In this document: positions 39,701 through 54,700 of the stretch, piece by piece
Layout of the letters: each line of letters begins with the position of its first letter
Position numbering within the stretch: the first letter of the stretch is position 1
Source of the DNA: Vanilla planifolia
Taxonomy: Eukaryota > Streptophyta > Magnoliopsida > Asparagales > Orchidaceae
DNA: 64,000 nucleotides
Direction of reading: 5' to 3'
Assembly (NCBI GenBank): GCA_023846275.1
Contig: CM043877.1
Coordinates: 15,111,107 to 15,175,106 of the forward strand
Notes under the pieces: model-generated
Database searches by the model: none
What the model saw: the letters and a program-made list of their open reading frames with translations, nothing else
What the model was told of the DNA's origin: nothing
Program-made: the position numbers and the translations under genes

Positions 39701-42700
39701 CGACGGAATATTGTCCAGCTCAAGCAATCTATTAATCTACTAGATCAAATTTAAACAAATTGGACCGTCTAATAGCTTGACTAGACCTTACGATGCCTTG
39801 GTTAGGCCATCCGATTGAGAGCTAATGACCAGTCTTATTAAGGGGCTTCTAATTTTCTTAAGCTAGTTCTTTGCAACAAGCTTCTAAAAATTAAGGAAGA
39901 CCAAGAGAACATTTAGTTGAAAGTTGAAAACATTTAGAGACTTTAAATAACCACTGTTGCATTATAAATAGGACTAGACTCAAGGCATTACATACAATAT
40001 AACAAGTTCTTTTGAACTACAATTTGCAAAATTTTCCTATGGGCACTCTACATTCATTTCTTTTTCAAGCCAACACCTATCCTCTCAATATAAGATTCCA
40101 CACATATTTTACTCTTAGTTCTGTTGCAAGATACTATTGCTATTGTTCGTGAATATTGAATTTAGTTAAGGATATAAGGAAGCCTACTCCTAGCCTTGTG
40201 TAGAGAATGTGGGGCTTATACTTTTGCCTAGGTCAAAAAGTAGTTGTAACAAAGCTTATTCTCTAGCAATCACAAAGGAGAAAAGAAGAGTGTAAACCCA
40301 TGCAAGTTGCTTGGGTAGATATAAGTTTAAGGGTTAGAATTTGAAATGCCTAAAAATTAGTTTGCAACATTTGCTTTCCTTTTATTTTTGTTTTACTTTG
40401 CTACACTATGAATTTGATTTGCAATCTGCACTTAAAATTTTCTATTCAATTAATTCACTCTCCACTTGGGTGTTTCAAAGGCCAACACATTGTAGAGCAA
40501 GTGATGAGATGGAAAAAAGTGTGAACTAGAGCTATATATTTGGGAGATAAGCCTTGTGCATATGTGGAATGCTCAACATGATAAAGAAAACAAGAATTGT
40601 ATTGATGTAAGACGAAATCCTAAAGCCTATTTTAATTTATAGATAATTAAGAAAAATTTAGGTTCAAGCATTATATCCATACAAAGGTTTACTCAAAAGT
40701 GTTAGAGGTTTAGAAAAGAAAATCTTAGGATTGTCTGATAAGTAAGAAATTTACTAAAAGTCAAGGACTTGCATTGATCTTAACATAAGGGATTTCAAAC
40801 AACACGTACCCAATCACTCTCAATGGTGGTGAAGTGACAATGTACACATACAAGTGGAGTTTGTAAAATGCCAAACAAGAAATTATAATTATACAAACAA
40901 GAGAGTTGGACATGACGAACAAAATTTTCGAAATATGAAATAAAAAGGCTTACTTTCTAAGTAATTTGATGCCTTCGTAGATGCTGGATAATGGATCAGG
41001 ATCTCTCATTTTAAGCATCTCACTTGCCTTCCAAAGGTACCTCTCGAATTACATCGTTAGATTTTTTGCACACAACATGCTCATATCACACAAGCTTAGC
41101 GGCAGTACTTCATTGCTTCATTCAAAAATTCATCCTTATAATATGGTAAGTATCCCTATTTATAGAGACCTCAATGACATAATAATAATTTGTTAGCCTA
41201 AGAAAAGATATTTTTGAAATTTTAAAGAACATTTCAGAGTTCCAAGTCACCACAAATTACAAAATAATACTTTGAATTTCGTCTCTCAATGGTGGTGAAG
41301 TGACAATGTACACATACAAGTGGAGTTTGTAGAATGCCAAACAAGAAATTATAATTATACAAACAAGAGAGTTGGACATGACGAACAAAATTTTCGAAAT
41401 ATGAAATAAAAAGACTTACTTTCTAAGTAATTTGATGCCTTCGTAGATGCTGGATAATGGATCAGGATCTCTCATTTTAAGCATCTCACTTGCCTTCCAA
41501 AGGCACCTCTCGAATTACATCGTTAGATTTTTTGCACACAACATGCTCATATCACACAAGCTTAGCGGCAGTACTTCATTGCTTCATTCAAAAATTCATC
41601 CTTATAATATGGTAAGTATCCCTATTTATAGAGACCTCAATGACATAATAATAATTTGATAGCCTAAGAAAAGATATTTTTGAAATTTTAAAGAACATTT
41701 CAGAGTTCCAAGTCACCACAAATTACAAAATAATACTTTGAATTTCGTCTCTCAATGGTGGTGAAGTGACAATGTACACATACAAGTGGAGTTTGTAGAA
41801 TGCCAAACAAGAAATTATAATTATACAAACAAGAGAGTTGGACATGACGAACAAAATTTTCGAAATATGAAATAAAAAGACTTACTTTCTAAGTAATTTG
41901 ATGCCTTCGTAGATGCTGGATAATGGATCAGGATCTCTCATTTTAAGCATCTCACTTGCCTTCCAAAGGCACCTCTCGAATTACATCGTTAGATTTTTTG
42001 CACACAACATGCTCATATCACACAAGCTTAGCGGCAGTACTTCATTGCTTCATTCAAAAATTCATCCTTATAATATGGTAAGTATCCCTATTTATAGAGA
42101 CCTCAATGACATAATAATAATTTGTTAGCCTAAGAAAAGATATTTTTGAAATTTTAAAGAACATTTCAGAGTTCCAAGTCACCACAAATTACAAAATAAT
42201 ACTTTGAATTTCGTCTCTCAATGGTGGTGAAGTGACAATGTACACATACAAGTGGAGTTTGTAGAATGCCAAACAAGAAATTATAATTATACAAACAAGA
42301 GAGTTGGACATGACGAACAAAATTTTCGAAATATGAAATAAAAAGACTTACTTCCTAAGTAATTTGATGCCTTCGTAGATGCTGGATAATGGATCAGGAT
42401 CTCTCATTTTAAGCATCTCACTTGCCTTCCAAAGGCACCTCTCGAATTACATCGTTAGATTTTTTGCACACAACATGCTCATATCACACAAGCTTAGCGG
42501 CAGTACTTCATTGCTTCATTCAAAAATTCATCCTTATAATATGGTAAGTATCCCTATTTATAGAGACCTCAATGACATAATAATAATTTGTTAGCCTAAG
42601 AAAAGATATTTTTGAAATTTTAAAGAACATTTCAGAGTTCCAAGTCACCACAAATTACAAAATAATACTTTGAATTTCGTCTCTCAATGGTGGTGAAGTG

Positions 42701-45700
42701 ACAATGTACACATACAAGTGGAGTTTGTAGAATGCCAAACAAGAAATTATAATTATACAAACAAGAGAGTTGGACATGACGAACAAAATTTTCGAAATAT
42801 GAAATAAAAAGGCTTACTTTCTAAGTAATTTGATGCCTTCGTAGATGCTGGATAATGGATCAGGATCTCTCATTTTAAGCATCTCACTTGCCTTCCAAAG
42901 GCACCTCTCGAATTACATCGTTAGATTTTTTGCACACAACATGCTCATATCACACAAGCTTAGCGGCAGTACTTCATTGCTTCATTCAAAAATTCATCCT
43001 TATAATATGGTAAGTATCCCTATTTATAGAGACCTCAATGACATAATAATAATTTGTTAGCCTAAGAAAAGATATTTTTGAAATTTTAAAGAACATTTCA
43101 GAGTTCCAAGTCACCACAAATTACAAAATAATACTTTGAATTTCGTCTCTCAATGGTGGTGAAGTGACAATGTACACATACAAGTGGAGTTTGTAGAATG
43201 CCAAACAAGAAATTATAATTATACAAACAAGAGAGTTGGACATGACGAAAAAAATTTTCGAAATATGAAATAAAAAGACTTACTTTCTAAGTAATTTGAT
43301 GCCTTCGTAGATGCTGGATAATGGATCAGGATCTCTCATTTTAAGCATCTAACTTGCCTTCCAAAGGCACCTCTCGAATTACATCGTTAGATTTTTTGCA
43401 CACAACATGCTCATATCACACAAGCTTAGCGGCAGTACTTCATTGCTTCATTCAAAAATTCATCCTTATAATATGGTAAGTATCCCTATTTATAGAGACC
43501 TCAATGACATAATAATAATTTGTTAGCCTAAGAGAAGATATTTTTGAAATTTTAAAGAACATTTCAGAGTTCCAAGTCACCACAAATTACAAAATAATAC
43601 TTTGAATTTCGTCTCTCAATGGTGGTGAAGTGACAATGTACACATACAAGTGGAGTTTGTAGAATGCCAAACAAGAAATTATAATTATACAAACAAGAGA
43701 GTTGGACATGACGAACAAAATTTTCGAAATATGAAATAAAAAGACTTACTTTCTAAGTAATTTGATGCCTTCGTAGATGCTGGATAACGGATCAGGATCT
43801 CTCATTTTAAGCATCTCACTTGCCTTCCAAAGGCACCTCTCGAATTACATCGTTAGATTTTTTGCACACAACATGCTCATATCACACAAGCTTAGCGGCA
43901 GTACTTCATTGCTTCATTCAAAAATTCATCCTTATAATATGGTAAGTATCCCTATTTATAGAGACCTCAATGACATAATAATAATTTGTTAGCCTAAGAA
44001 AAGATATTTTTGAAATTTTAAAGAACATTTCAGAGTTCCAAGTCACCACAAATTACAAAATAATACTTTGAATTTCGTCTCTCAATGGTGGTGAAGTGAC
44101 AATGTACACATACAAGTGGAGTTTGTAGAATGCCAAACAAGAAATTATAATTATACAAACAAGAGAGTTGGACATGACGAACAAAATTTTCGAAATATGA
44201 AATAAAAAGACTTACTTTCTAAGTAATTTGATGCCTTCGTAGATGCTGGATAATGGATCAGGATCTCTCATTTTAAGCATCTCACTTGCCTTCCAAAGGC
44301 ACCTCTCGAATTACATCGTTAGATTTTTTGCACACAACATGCTCATATCACACAAGCTTAGCGGCAGTACTTCATTGCTTCATTCAAAAATTCATCCTTA
44401 TAATATGGTAAGTATCCCTATTTATAGAGACCTCAATGACATAATAATAATTTGTTAGCCTAAGAAAAGATATTTTTGAAATTTTAAAGAACATTTCAGA
44501 GTTCCAAGTCACCACAAATTACAAAATAATACTTTGAATTTCGTCTCTCAATGGTGGTGAAGTGACAATGTACACATACAAGTGGAGTTTGTAGAATGCC
44601 AAACAAGAAATTATAATTATACAAACAAGAGAGTTGGACATGACGAACAAAATTTTCGAAATATGAAATAAAAAGACTTACTTCCTAAGTAATTTGATGC
44701 CTTCGTAGATGCTGGATAATGGATCAGGATCTCTCATTTTAAGCATCTCACTTGCCTTCCAAAGGCACCTCTCGAATTACATCGTTAGATTTTTTGCACA
44801 CAACATGCTCATATCACACAAGCTTAGCGGCAGTACTTCATTGCTTCATTCAAAAATTCATCCTTATAATATGGTAAGTATCCCTATTTATAGAGACCTC
44901 AATGACATAATAATAATTTGTTAGCCTAAGAAAAGATATTTTTGAAATTTTAAAGAACATTTCAGAGTTCCAAGTCACCACAAATTACAAAATAATACTT
45001 TGAATTTCGTCTCTCAATGGTGGTGAAGTGACAATGTACACATACAAGTGGAGTTTGTAGAATGCCAAACAAGAAATTATAATTATACAAACAAGAGAGT
45101 TGGACATGACGAACAAAATTTTCGAAATATGAAATAAAAAGGCTTACTTTCTAAGTAATTTGATGCCTTCGTAGATGCTGGATAATGGATCAGGATCTCT
45201 CATTTTAAGCATCTCACTTGCCTTCCAAAGGCACCTCTCGAATTACATCGTTAGATTTTTTGCACACAACATGCTCATATCACACAAGCTTAGCGGCAGT
45301 ACTTCATTGCTTCATTCAAAAATTCATCCTTATAATATGGTAAGTATCCCTATTTATAGAGACCTCAATGACATAATAATAATTTGTTAGCCTAAGAAAA
45401 GATATTTTTGAAATTTTAAAGAACATTTCAGAGTTCCAAGTCACCACAAATTACAAAATAATACTTTGAATTTCGTCTCTCAATGGTGGTGAAGTGACAA
45501 TGTACACATACAAGTGGAGTTTGTAGAATGCCAAACAAGAAATTATAATTATACAAACAAGAGAGTTGGACATGACGAAAAAAATTTTCGAAATATGAAA
45601 TAAAAAGACTTACTTTCTAAGTAATTTGATGCCTTCGTAGATGCTGGATAATGGATCAGGATCTCTCATTTTAAGCATCTAACTTGCCTTCCAAAGGCAC

Positions 45701-48700
45701 CTCTCGAATTACATCGTTAGATTTTTTGCACACAACATGCTCATATCACACAAGCTTAGCGGCAGTACTTCATTGCTTCATTCAAAAATTCATCCTTATA
45801 ATATGGTAAGTATCCCTATTTATAGAGACCTCAATGACATAATAATAATTTGTTAGCCTAAGAGAAGATATTTTTGAAATTTTAAAGAACATTTCAGAGT
45901 TCCAAGTCACCACAAATTACAAAATAATACTTTGAATTTCGTCTCTCAATGGTGGTGAAGTGACAATGTACACATACAAGTGGAGTTTGTAGAATGCCAA
46001 ACAAGAAATTATAATTATACAAACAAGAGAGTTGGACATGACGAACAAAATTTTCGAAATATGAAATAAAAAGACTTACTTTCTAAGTAATTTGATGCCT
46101 TCGTAGATGCTGGATAATGGATCAGGATCTCTCATTTTAAGCATCTCACTTGCCTTCCAAAGGCACCTCTCGAATTACATCGTTAGATTTTTTGCACACA
46201 ACATGCTCATATCACACAAGCTTAGCGGCAGTACTTCATTGCTTCATTCAAAAATTCATCCTTATAATATGGTAAGTATCCCTATTTATAGAGACCTCAA
46301 TGACATAATAATAATTTGTTAGCCTAAGAAAAGATATTTTTGAAATTTTAAAGAACATTTCAGAGTTCCAAGTCACCACAAATTACAAAATAATACTTTG
46401 AATTTCGTCTCTCAATGGTGGTGAAGTGACAATGTACACATACAAGTGGAGTTTGTAGAATGCCAAACAAGAAATTATAATTATACAAACAAGAGAGTTG
46501 GACATGACGAACAAAATTTTCGAAATATGAAATAAAAAGGCTTACTTTCTAAGTAATTTGATGCCTTCGTAGATGCTGGATAATGGATCAGGATCTCTCA
46601 TTTTAAGCATCTCACTTGCCTTCCAAAGGCACCTCTCGAATTACATCGTTAGATTTTTTGCACACAACATGCTCATATCACACAAGCTTAGCGGCAGTAC
46701 TTCATTGCTTCATTCAAAAATTCATCCTTATAATATGGTAAGTATCCCTATTTATAGAGACCTCAATGACATAATAATAATTTGTTAGCCTAAGAAAAGA
46801 TATTTTTGAAATTTTAAAGAACATTTCAGAGTTCCAAGTCACCACAAATTACAAAATAATACTTTGAATTTCGTCTCTCAATGGTGGTGAAGTGACAATG
46901 TACACATACAAGTGGAGTTTGTAGAATGCCAAACAAGAAATTATAATTATACAAACAAGAGAGTTGGACATGACGAAAAAAATTTTCGAAATATGAAATA
47001 AAAAGACTTACTTTCTAAGTAATTTGATGCCTTCGTAGATGCTGGATAATGGATCAGGATCTCTCATTTTAAGCATCTAACTTGCCTTCCAAAGGCACCT
47101 CTCGAATTACATCGTTAGATTTTTTGCACACAACATGCTCATATCACACAAGCTTAGCGGCAGTACTTCATTGCTTCATTCAAAAATTCATCCTTATAAT
47201 ATGGTAAGTATCCCTATTTATAGAGACCTCAATGACATAATAATAATTTGTTAGCCTAAGAGAAGATATTTTTGAAATTTTAAAGAACATTTCAGAGTTC
47301 CAAGTCACCACAAATTACAAAATAATACTTTGAATTTCGTCTCTCAATGGTGGTGAAGTGACAATGTACACATACAAGTGGAGTTTGTAGAATGCCAAAC
47401 AAGAAATTATAATTATACAAACAAGAGAGTTGGACATGACGAACAAAATTTTCGAAATATGAAATAAAAAGACTTACTTTCTAAGTAATTTGATGCCTTC
47501 GTAGATGCTGGATAATGGATCAGGATCTCTCATTTTAAGCATCTCACTTGCCTTCCAAAGGCACCTCTCGAATTACATCGTTAGATTTTTTGCACACAAC
47601 ATGCTCATATCACACAAGCTTAGCGGCAGTACTTCATTGCTTCATTCAAAAATTCATCCTTATAATATGGTAAGTATCCCTATTTATAGAGACCTCAATG
47701 ACATAATAATAATTTGTTAGCCTAAGAAAAGATATTTTTGAAATTTTAAAGAACATTTCAGAGTTCCAAGTCACCACAAATTACAAAATAATACTTTGAA
47801 TTTCGTCTCTCAATGGTGGTGAAGTGACAATGTACACATACAAGTGGAGTTTGTAGAATGCCAAACAAGAAATTATAATTATACAAACAAGAGAGTTGGA
47901 CATGACGAACAAAATTTTCGAAATATGAAATAAAAAGACTTACTTTCTAAGTAATTTGATGCCTTCGTAGATGCTGGATAATGGATCAGGATCTCTCATT
48001 TTAAGCATCTCACTTGCCTTCCAAAGGCACCTCTCGAATTACATCGTTAGATTTTTTGCACACAACATGCTCATATCACACAAGCTTAGCGGCAGTACTT
48101 CATTGCTTCATTCAAAAATTCATCCTTATAATATGGTAAGTATCCCTATTTATAGAGACCTCAATGACATAATAATAATTTGTTAGCCTAAGAAAAGATA
48201 TTTTTGAAATTTTAAAGAACATTTCAGAGTTCCAAGTCACCACAAATTACAAAATAATACTTTGAATTTCGTCTCTCAATGGTGGTGAAGTGACAATGTA
48301 CACATACAAGTGGAGTTTGTAGAATGCCAAACAAGAAATTATAATTATACAAACAAGAGAGTTGGACATGACGAACAAAATTTTCGAAATATGAAATAAA
48401 AAGACTTACTTTCTAAGTAATTTGATGCCTTCGTAGATGCTGGATAATGGATCAGGATCTCTCATTTTAAGCATCTCACTTGCCTTCCAAAGGCACCTCT
48501 CGAATTACATCGTTAGATTTTTTGCACACAACATGCTCATATAACACAAGCTTAGCGGCAGTACTTCATTGCTTCATTCAAAAATTCATCCTTATAATAT
48601 GGTAAGTATCCCTATTTATAGAGACCTCAATGACATAATAATAATTTGTTAGCCTAAGAAAAGATATTTTTGAAATTTTAAAGAACATTTCAGAGTTCCA

Positions 48701-51700
48701 AGTCACCACAAATTACAAAATAATACTTTGAATTTCGTCTCTCAATGGTGGTGAAGTGACAATGTACACATACAAGTGGAGTTTGTAGAATGCCAAACAA
48801 GAAATTATAATTATACAAACAAGAGAGTTGGACATGACGAACAAAATTTTCGAAATATTAAATAAAAAGACTTACTTTCTAAGTAATTTGATGCCTTCGT
48901 AGATGCTGGATAATGGATCAGGATCTCTCATTTTAAGCATCTCACTTGCCTTCCAAAGGCACCTCTCGAATTACATCGTTAGATTTTTTGCACACAACAT
49001 GCTCATATCACACAAGCTTAGCGGCAGTACTTCATTGCTTCATTCAAAAATTCATCCTTATAATATGGTAAGTATCCCTATTTATAGAGACCTCAATGAC
49101 ATAATAATAATTTGTTAGCCTAAGAAAAGATATTTTTGAAATTTTAAAGAACATTTCAGAGTTCCAAGTCACCACAAATTACAAAATAATACTTTGAATT
49201 TCGTCTCTCAATGGTGGTGAAGTGACAATGTACACATACAAGTGGAGTTTGTAGAATGCCAAACAAGAAATTATAATTATACAAACAAGAGAGTTGGACA
49301 TGACGAACAAAATTTTCGAAATATGAAATAAAAAGACTTACTTTCTAAGTAATTTGATGCCTTCGTAGATGCTGGATAATGGATCAGGATCTCTCATTTT
49401 AAGCATCTCACTTGCCTTCCAAAGGCACCTCTCGAATTACATCGTTAGATTTTTTGCACACAACATGCTCATATCACACAAGCTTAGCGGCAGTACTTCA
49501 TTGCTTCATTCAAAAATTCATCCTTATAATATGGTAAGTATCCCTATTTATAGAGACCTCAATGACATAATAATAATTTGTTAGCCTAAGAAAAGATATT
49601 TTTGAAATTTTAAAGAACATTTCAGAGTTCCAAGTCACCACAAATTACAAAATAATACTTTGAATTTCGTCTCTCAATGGTGGTGAAGTGACAATGTACA
49701 CATACAAGTGGAGTTTGTAGAATGCCAAACAAGAAATTATAATTATACAAACAAGAGAGTTGGACATGACGAACAAAATTTTCGAAATATGAAATAAAAA
49801 GACTTACTTTCTAAGTAATTTGATGCCTTCGTAGATGCTGGATAATGGATCAGGATCTCTCATTTTAAGCATCTCACTTGCCTTTCAAAGGCACCTCTCG
49901 AATTACATCGTTAGATTTTTTGCACACAACATGCTCATATCACACAAGCTTAGCGGCAGTACTTCATTGCTTCATTCAAAAATTCATCCTTATAATATGG
50001 TAAGTATCCCTATTTATAGAGACCTCAATGACATAATAATAATTTGTTAGCCTAAGAAAAGATATTTTTGAAATTTTAAAGAACATTTCAGAGTTCCAAG
50101 TCACCACAAATTACAAAATAATACTTTGAATTTCGTCTCTCAATGGTGGTGAAGTGACAATGTACACATACAAGTGGAGTTTGTAGAATGCCAAACAAGA
50201 AATTATAATTATACAAACAAGAGAGTTGGACATGACGAACAAAATTTTCGAAATATTAAATAAAAAGACTTACTTTCTAAGTAATTTGATGCCTTCGTAG
50301 ATGCTGGATAATGGATCAGGATCTCTCATTTTAAGCATCTCACTTGCCTTCCAAAGGCACCTCTCGAATTATATCGTTAGATTTTTTGCACACAACATGC
50401 TCATATCACACAAGCTTAGCGGCAGTACTTCATTGCTTCATTCAAAAATTCATCCTTATAATATGGTAAGTATCCCTATTTATAGAGACCTCAATGACAT
50501 AATAATAATTTGTTAGCTTAAGAAAAGATATTTTTGAAATTTTAAAGAACATTTCAGAGTTCCAAGTCACCACAAATTACAAAATAATACTTTGAATTTC
50601 GTCTCTCAATGGTGGTGAAGTGACAATGTACACATACAAGTGGAGTTTGTAGAATGCCAAACAAGAAATTATAATTATACAAACAAGAGAGTTGGACATG
50701 ACGAACAAAATTTTCGAAATATGAAATAAAAAGACTTACTTTCTAAGTAATTTGATGCCTTCGTAGATGCTGGATAATGGATCAGGATCTCTCATTTTAA
50801 GCATCTCACTTGCCTTCCAAAGGCACCTCTCGAATTACATCGTTAGATTTTTTGCACACAACATGCTCATATCACACAAGCTTAGCGGCAGTACTTCATT
50901 GCTTCATTCAAAAATTCATCCTTATAATATGGTAAGTATCCCTATTTATAGAGACCTCAATGACATAATAATAATTTGTTAGCCTAAGAAAAGATATTTT
51001 TGAAATTTTAAAGAACATTTCAGAGTTCCAAGTCACCACAAATTACAAAATAATACTTTGAATTTCGTCCAAAAAATTGACTTCAAAAAGCTACAAAATT
51101 AGTTGTCAGAAGGAGTTTCCAAATAGTACATATATTTCAGAAGACGATAACAATGAAGCAGCAGCGGCGCGTGAACGGCTAAGCAGAGAGGCATGTGACA
51201 CCTCGGGTTCGGTTGTCAGGTTGGTGTGGGTCAAAGCGAATCAGCATAGGATAAGGGTTGACGTGCGTGTTTTGGGTCAGGCACATCTGCAAATCGTGTC
51301 TATGCATGTTGATGGGTCAGCATGGGTCGATCAGGTCAACAAGTTCGAAGGGGTCGGCACGGGTCGATCGGGTCAACAAGTTCGAAGGTGTTGGCACAGG
51401 TTGAGCGGACTACGTGGGTTGGTGTAGGTTGCAACAACAGTTGTTGATGATGGCTATACGAAAACGAACGATGACGAATGATAATGGAAACAACCCAAAC
51501 TCAATTTTAAGCATTTTTAAAATAATTTTTAATTAAATTTTGCACCAATGGAATTATGGGACGATTGAAGAGACGAACTATATTGAATATAAAACTGAAA
51601 ATATCCAAAAAAACTGCCAATTGTTCTTCAAACGACTGAACATAAACTATAGATGCAAATAACTTGATAAATTGATGAAAGTAAATTGAAAGTGCATAAT

Positions 51701-54700
51701 AAATAGGGGTTAGTTATAATTAACCCCCAAAACGTCTATGATAAAGGAGACTAATGAAAAGTAGAGGAACCAATCTTGGCATGATTTTGAGTCTGAATAA
51801 GATTAGTATGTCTCCAAATGAAATCTATGCTTGATGTACAAAATACTACTGCATCATATATACTCCAAAAACACTAATTAGCTAAGTTAAGAAAAAAAAA
51901 GAAAAAATGACATTATTTTTTGGATCCTATAATTTAGTATGTCCAACTATTCAATTTGCCTTTTTGAGAATCTGTCCCCTTCACCCATATATGCTTTTAT
52001 CTTTGCCCCCAACTTTCGCTAGGCTGTGCTTTGTTCTACGGTTATTAAGTTGACGAGTGAGTCAACACACCCATAGCATCATGCTTGTACAAGCTAGTGC
52101 CAACATGTTTGATCAATTGGTCCTTAATCATCGTCTAATGGGCAAGGTTGCCACACAAGCTTAAAGAATGACTAACCTCATCACTTCTTCCACTACCTTC
52201 TTCATGTTGGCTCGATGCTTAAAAAATAAGCCTCATCTAGGAATCGATGGTATAACCATTGCCGCCAACTTAAGCTCTTCTTAGCTTATCCACATCAGAC
52301 CCAAGGAAGCGCTGTTAAGTCATCCTTGTGTCTGATGAGTCAAATCTTAAATATTTAACATTTTATTTTAATAGGCTTATTTAATGTAAAATAAGTTTAC
52401 ACGTAAAGAACAAATCGTGCACTTTGAAGATGGTGAACTAAGGGTCTTCAAAATCCCTTAAAGTGTTCAACAAACTTCAATGATTGAAAACATGCACATC
52501 AGCTTTGATAAGGTTTTCTTTTACTATGAAATAGAATGTTAACTTGTTGATTTTAAGGAGTCTAATTTTGTATCAATTTCAAATCATATTTAGGCATCCA
52601 AATTGTTCAATCATCTCGTTGATTTAGCAAATAAATCGGATTCAATTTTTCGATCTCTCAATTCTTTTCTTGGTTCAAATCTTTAAACCATTTCTTGATT
52701 TAAAAAACATGATTCTATTTTTCAATCATTATTTTCTTGGTTAAATAATAATTTTACATCTTCGCTAAATTCTATATTAGGTTGATTGTTAAAACTTGAT
52801 TAAATTTTAAATTAATTTTGTTAAATTTTCATAATTAAAAAAATTGAAGTCACATCCCAAACTATGCCCAAATGAAAAACTTTTGGGCCAAGCTTTTAAG
52901 CCCAAAGGGCATTCACAATGAGTAGAGGAATAGTGACTAGAACCAAATCAAGTAGAGGCCTGATATTGGTCTGGTACAGTCCTGAAGCCAGATGGGGTAA
53001 AACATATTGACATTTGGGTTAGAATAAGACCCGTAATTAACTTGTAATCCTACATGCATACAAGTGAACTGGGGGGTGAAACCTCGAGCGCACAAGTGGG
53101 AAGGCAGCCTCAATTCGGCTCAAACTATTTACGGACAAAATAATTTATAAACCGCAAATCTGTTATCCCTTATGCAATGTGGGACTACATCCGCCCAGCT
53201 TTCAGCAACTAAAGCATGAGTAATTTCTCACTATCTGATCATCGATCGGACGGTACCTCTTTAATCCACTAGAAGCACTCAATCTTAGCCTAACATTGGA
53301 CAACCAAGATCATGTCTGACTTCATCGGACGACTTTTGTTTATTTTTGTAGTTTGAAATAATCAATCATTGATCTGATGGACCAAATCTCTCCTGTTTGA
53401 ATCCTACGGTCCATATCTAATTCAATTTTACTGCTGATTGATCAAAAGATTCAGATCTCATCTAACTTGATCGAATACCCTAGATCTAATCTAACTTGAT
53501 CTAACCGTTTAGAACTCATTCGCCTTTACAACGTTTGATCGGACAATCGATATCTGTGTCGATCCAACGGCTCCAGTCAATCCCCTGCCTAATGGCTAAA
53601 TAACTAGCAATTATATATGTTGTTGCAACAATTGTTTTGAAAAGCATTTTTGGCTGTTTGGAAATAGCTTTTTAAATAACTTTTGCTTGACTTTCTAACG
53701 ACTATAATCAACATTTTTTTTATAAATATCTAATCATTGTAAATGAAATGACTAATGGACATGAACAGGATTTTAAAATCTCAAAACAAACTGTATCATA
53801 TTCTACTGACATAAATTTCTCTTGACAGTTCCTACAACTTATGCCTAAAAATTCCAAATTCTTTTAACTAAACCAGATTCTTCGAAGTTTTCAGTTTCTT
53901 AATTCTCTTCATAATTTTGAGCTCTTTGTGCCTTTTTATATTTATCAACAAGCATAGAAAAATTTGCACGTTTTTATTAGAAATTTGTTTTTTGCTTTAC
54001 TTGTGTTTTTCTTTTGAGTTAGGTGGCCTGACATTTGCGAAAGCCTGAGTTCGATTTGATCTCGTAAAAAACCGAGTTCGAGTTGAGCTCATAAAACCCC
54101 AGGTTATAGTTGAACCTGCAAAAACTAATAAATTGAAGGTGAACTGTAGGGAAAAACCTCAAATAAGTTAAAAGTGAACCATAAGAAAAAACCTCAAGTT
54201 GTAACTCTTTCACTAGTAGAATTTTTCCTGGCCTCAATTAGGGCTGGACATAGGTTCTAATTTGAATCAAATCACCTAAAAATTTCGATGTACCATTTTA
54301 ACTATTATTATTATTTTTTTTAATTATAAAAATTATAAAATAACATATTTATAAATCAAAAATTTCAATTAATATAAAATTATTTTTATAAAGAATATTT
54401 AAAATATAAGTACATTTCTTATTAGCAAAAATTATTTTAAAATCTACTATTCACCCACCCTCTTGTAGGATTTGCATATTAGTTTTCACTTTAATTAGTA
54501 TCAAAGAGGGTTCCCTACAAAAGGTGAGTCAAATCGCTTGGGTGATCTATTGTATACGTTTTAATTATTTTATTATATTTACTTAATTGTTATTTTGATT
54601 GCACATTAATTTTAATTTTGATCTTATCAATTTACTTGCTTATCAAAATAATTATGTTTACTAATTTACTTTTTTTTTTCAATATGACTATACCCATAGT

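Noticed and set aside
40981-50982. A family of about 18 tandem genes encoding a 71-residue protein
   Set aside because: The frames are identical because the 466-base DNA unit is recently duplicated. There are no promoters, no known domain and several interrupted units, so I treat it as satellite DNA.
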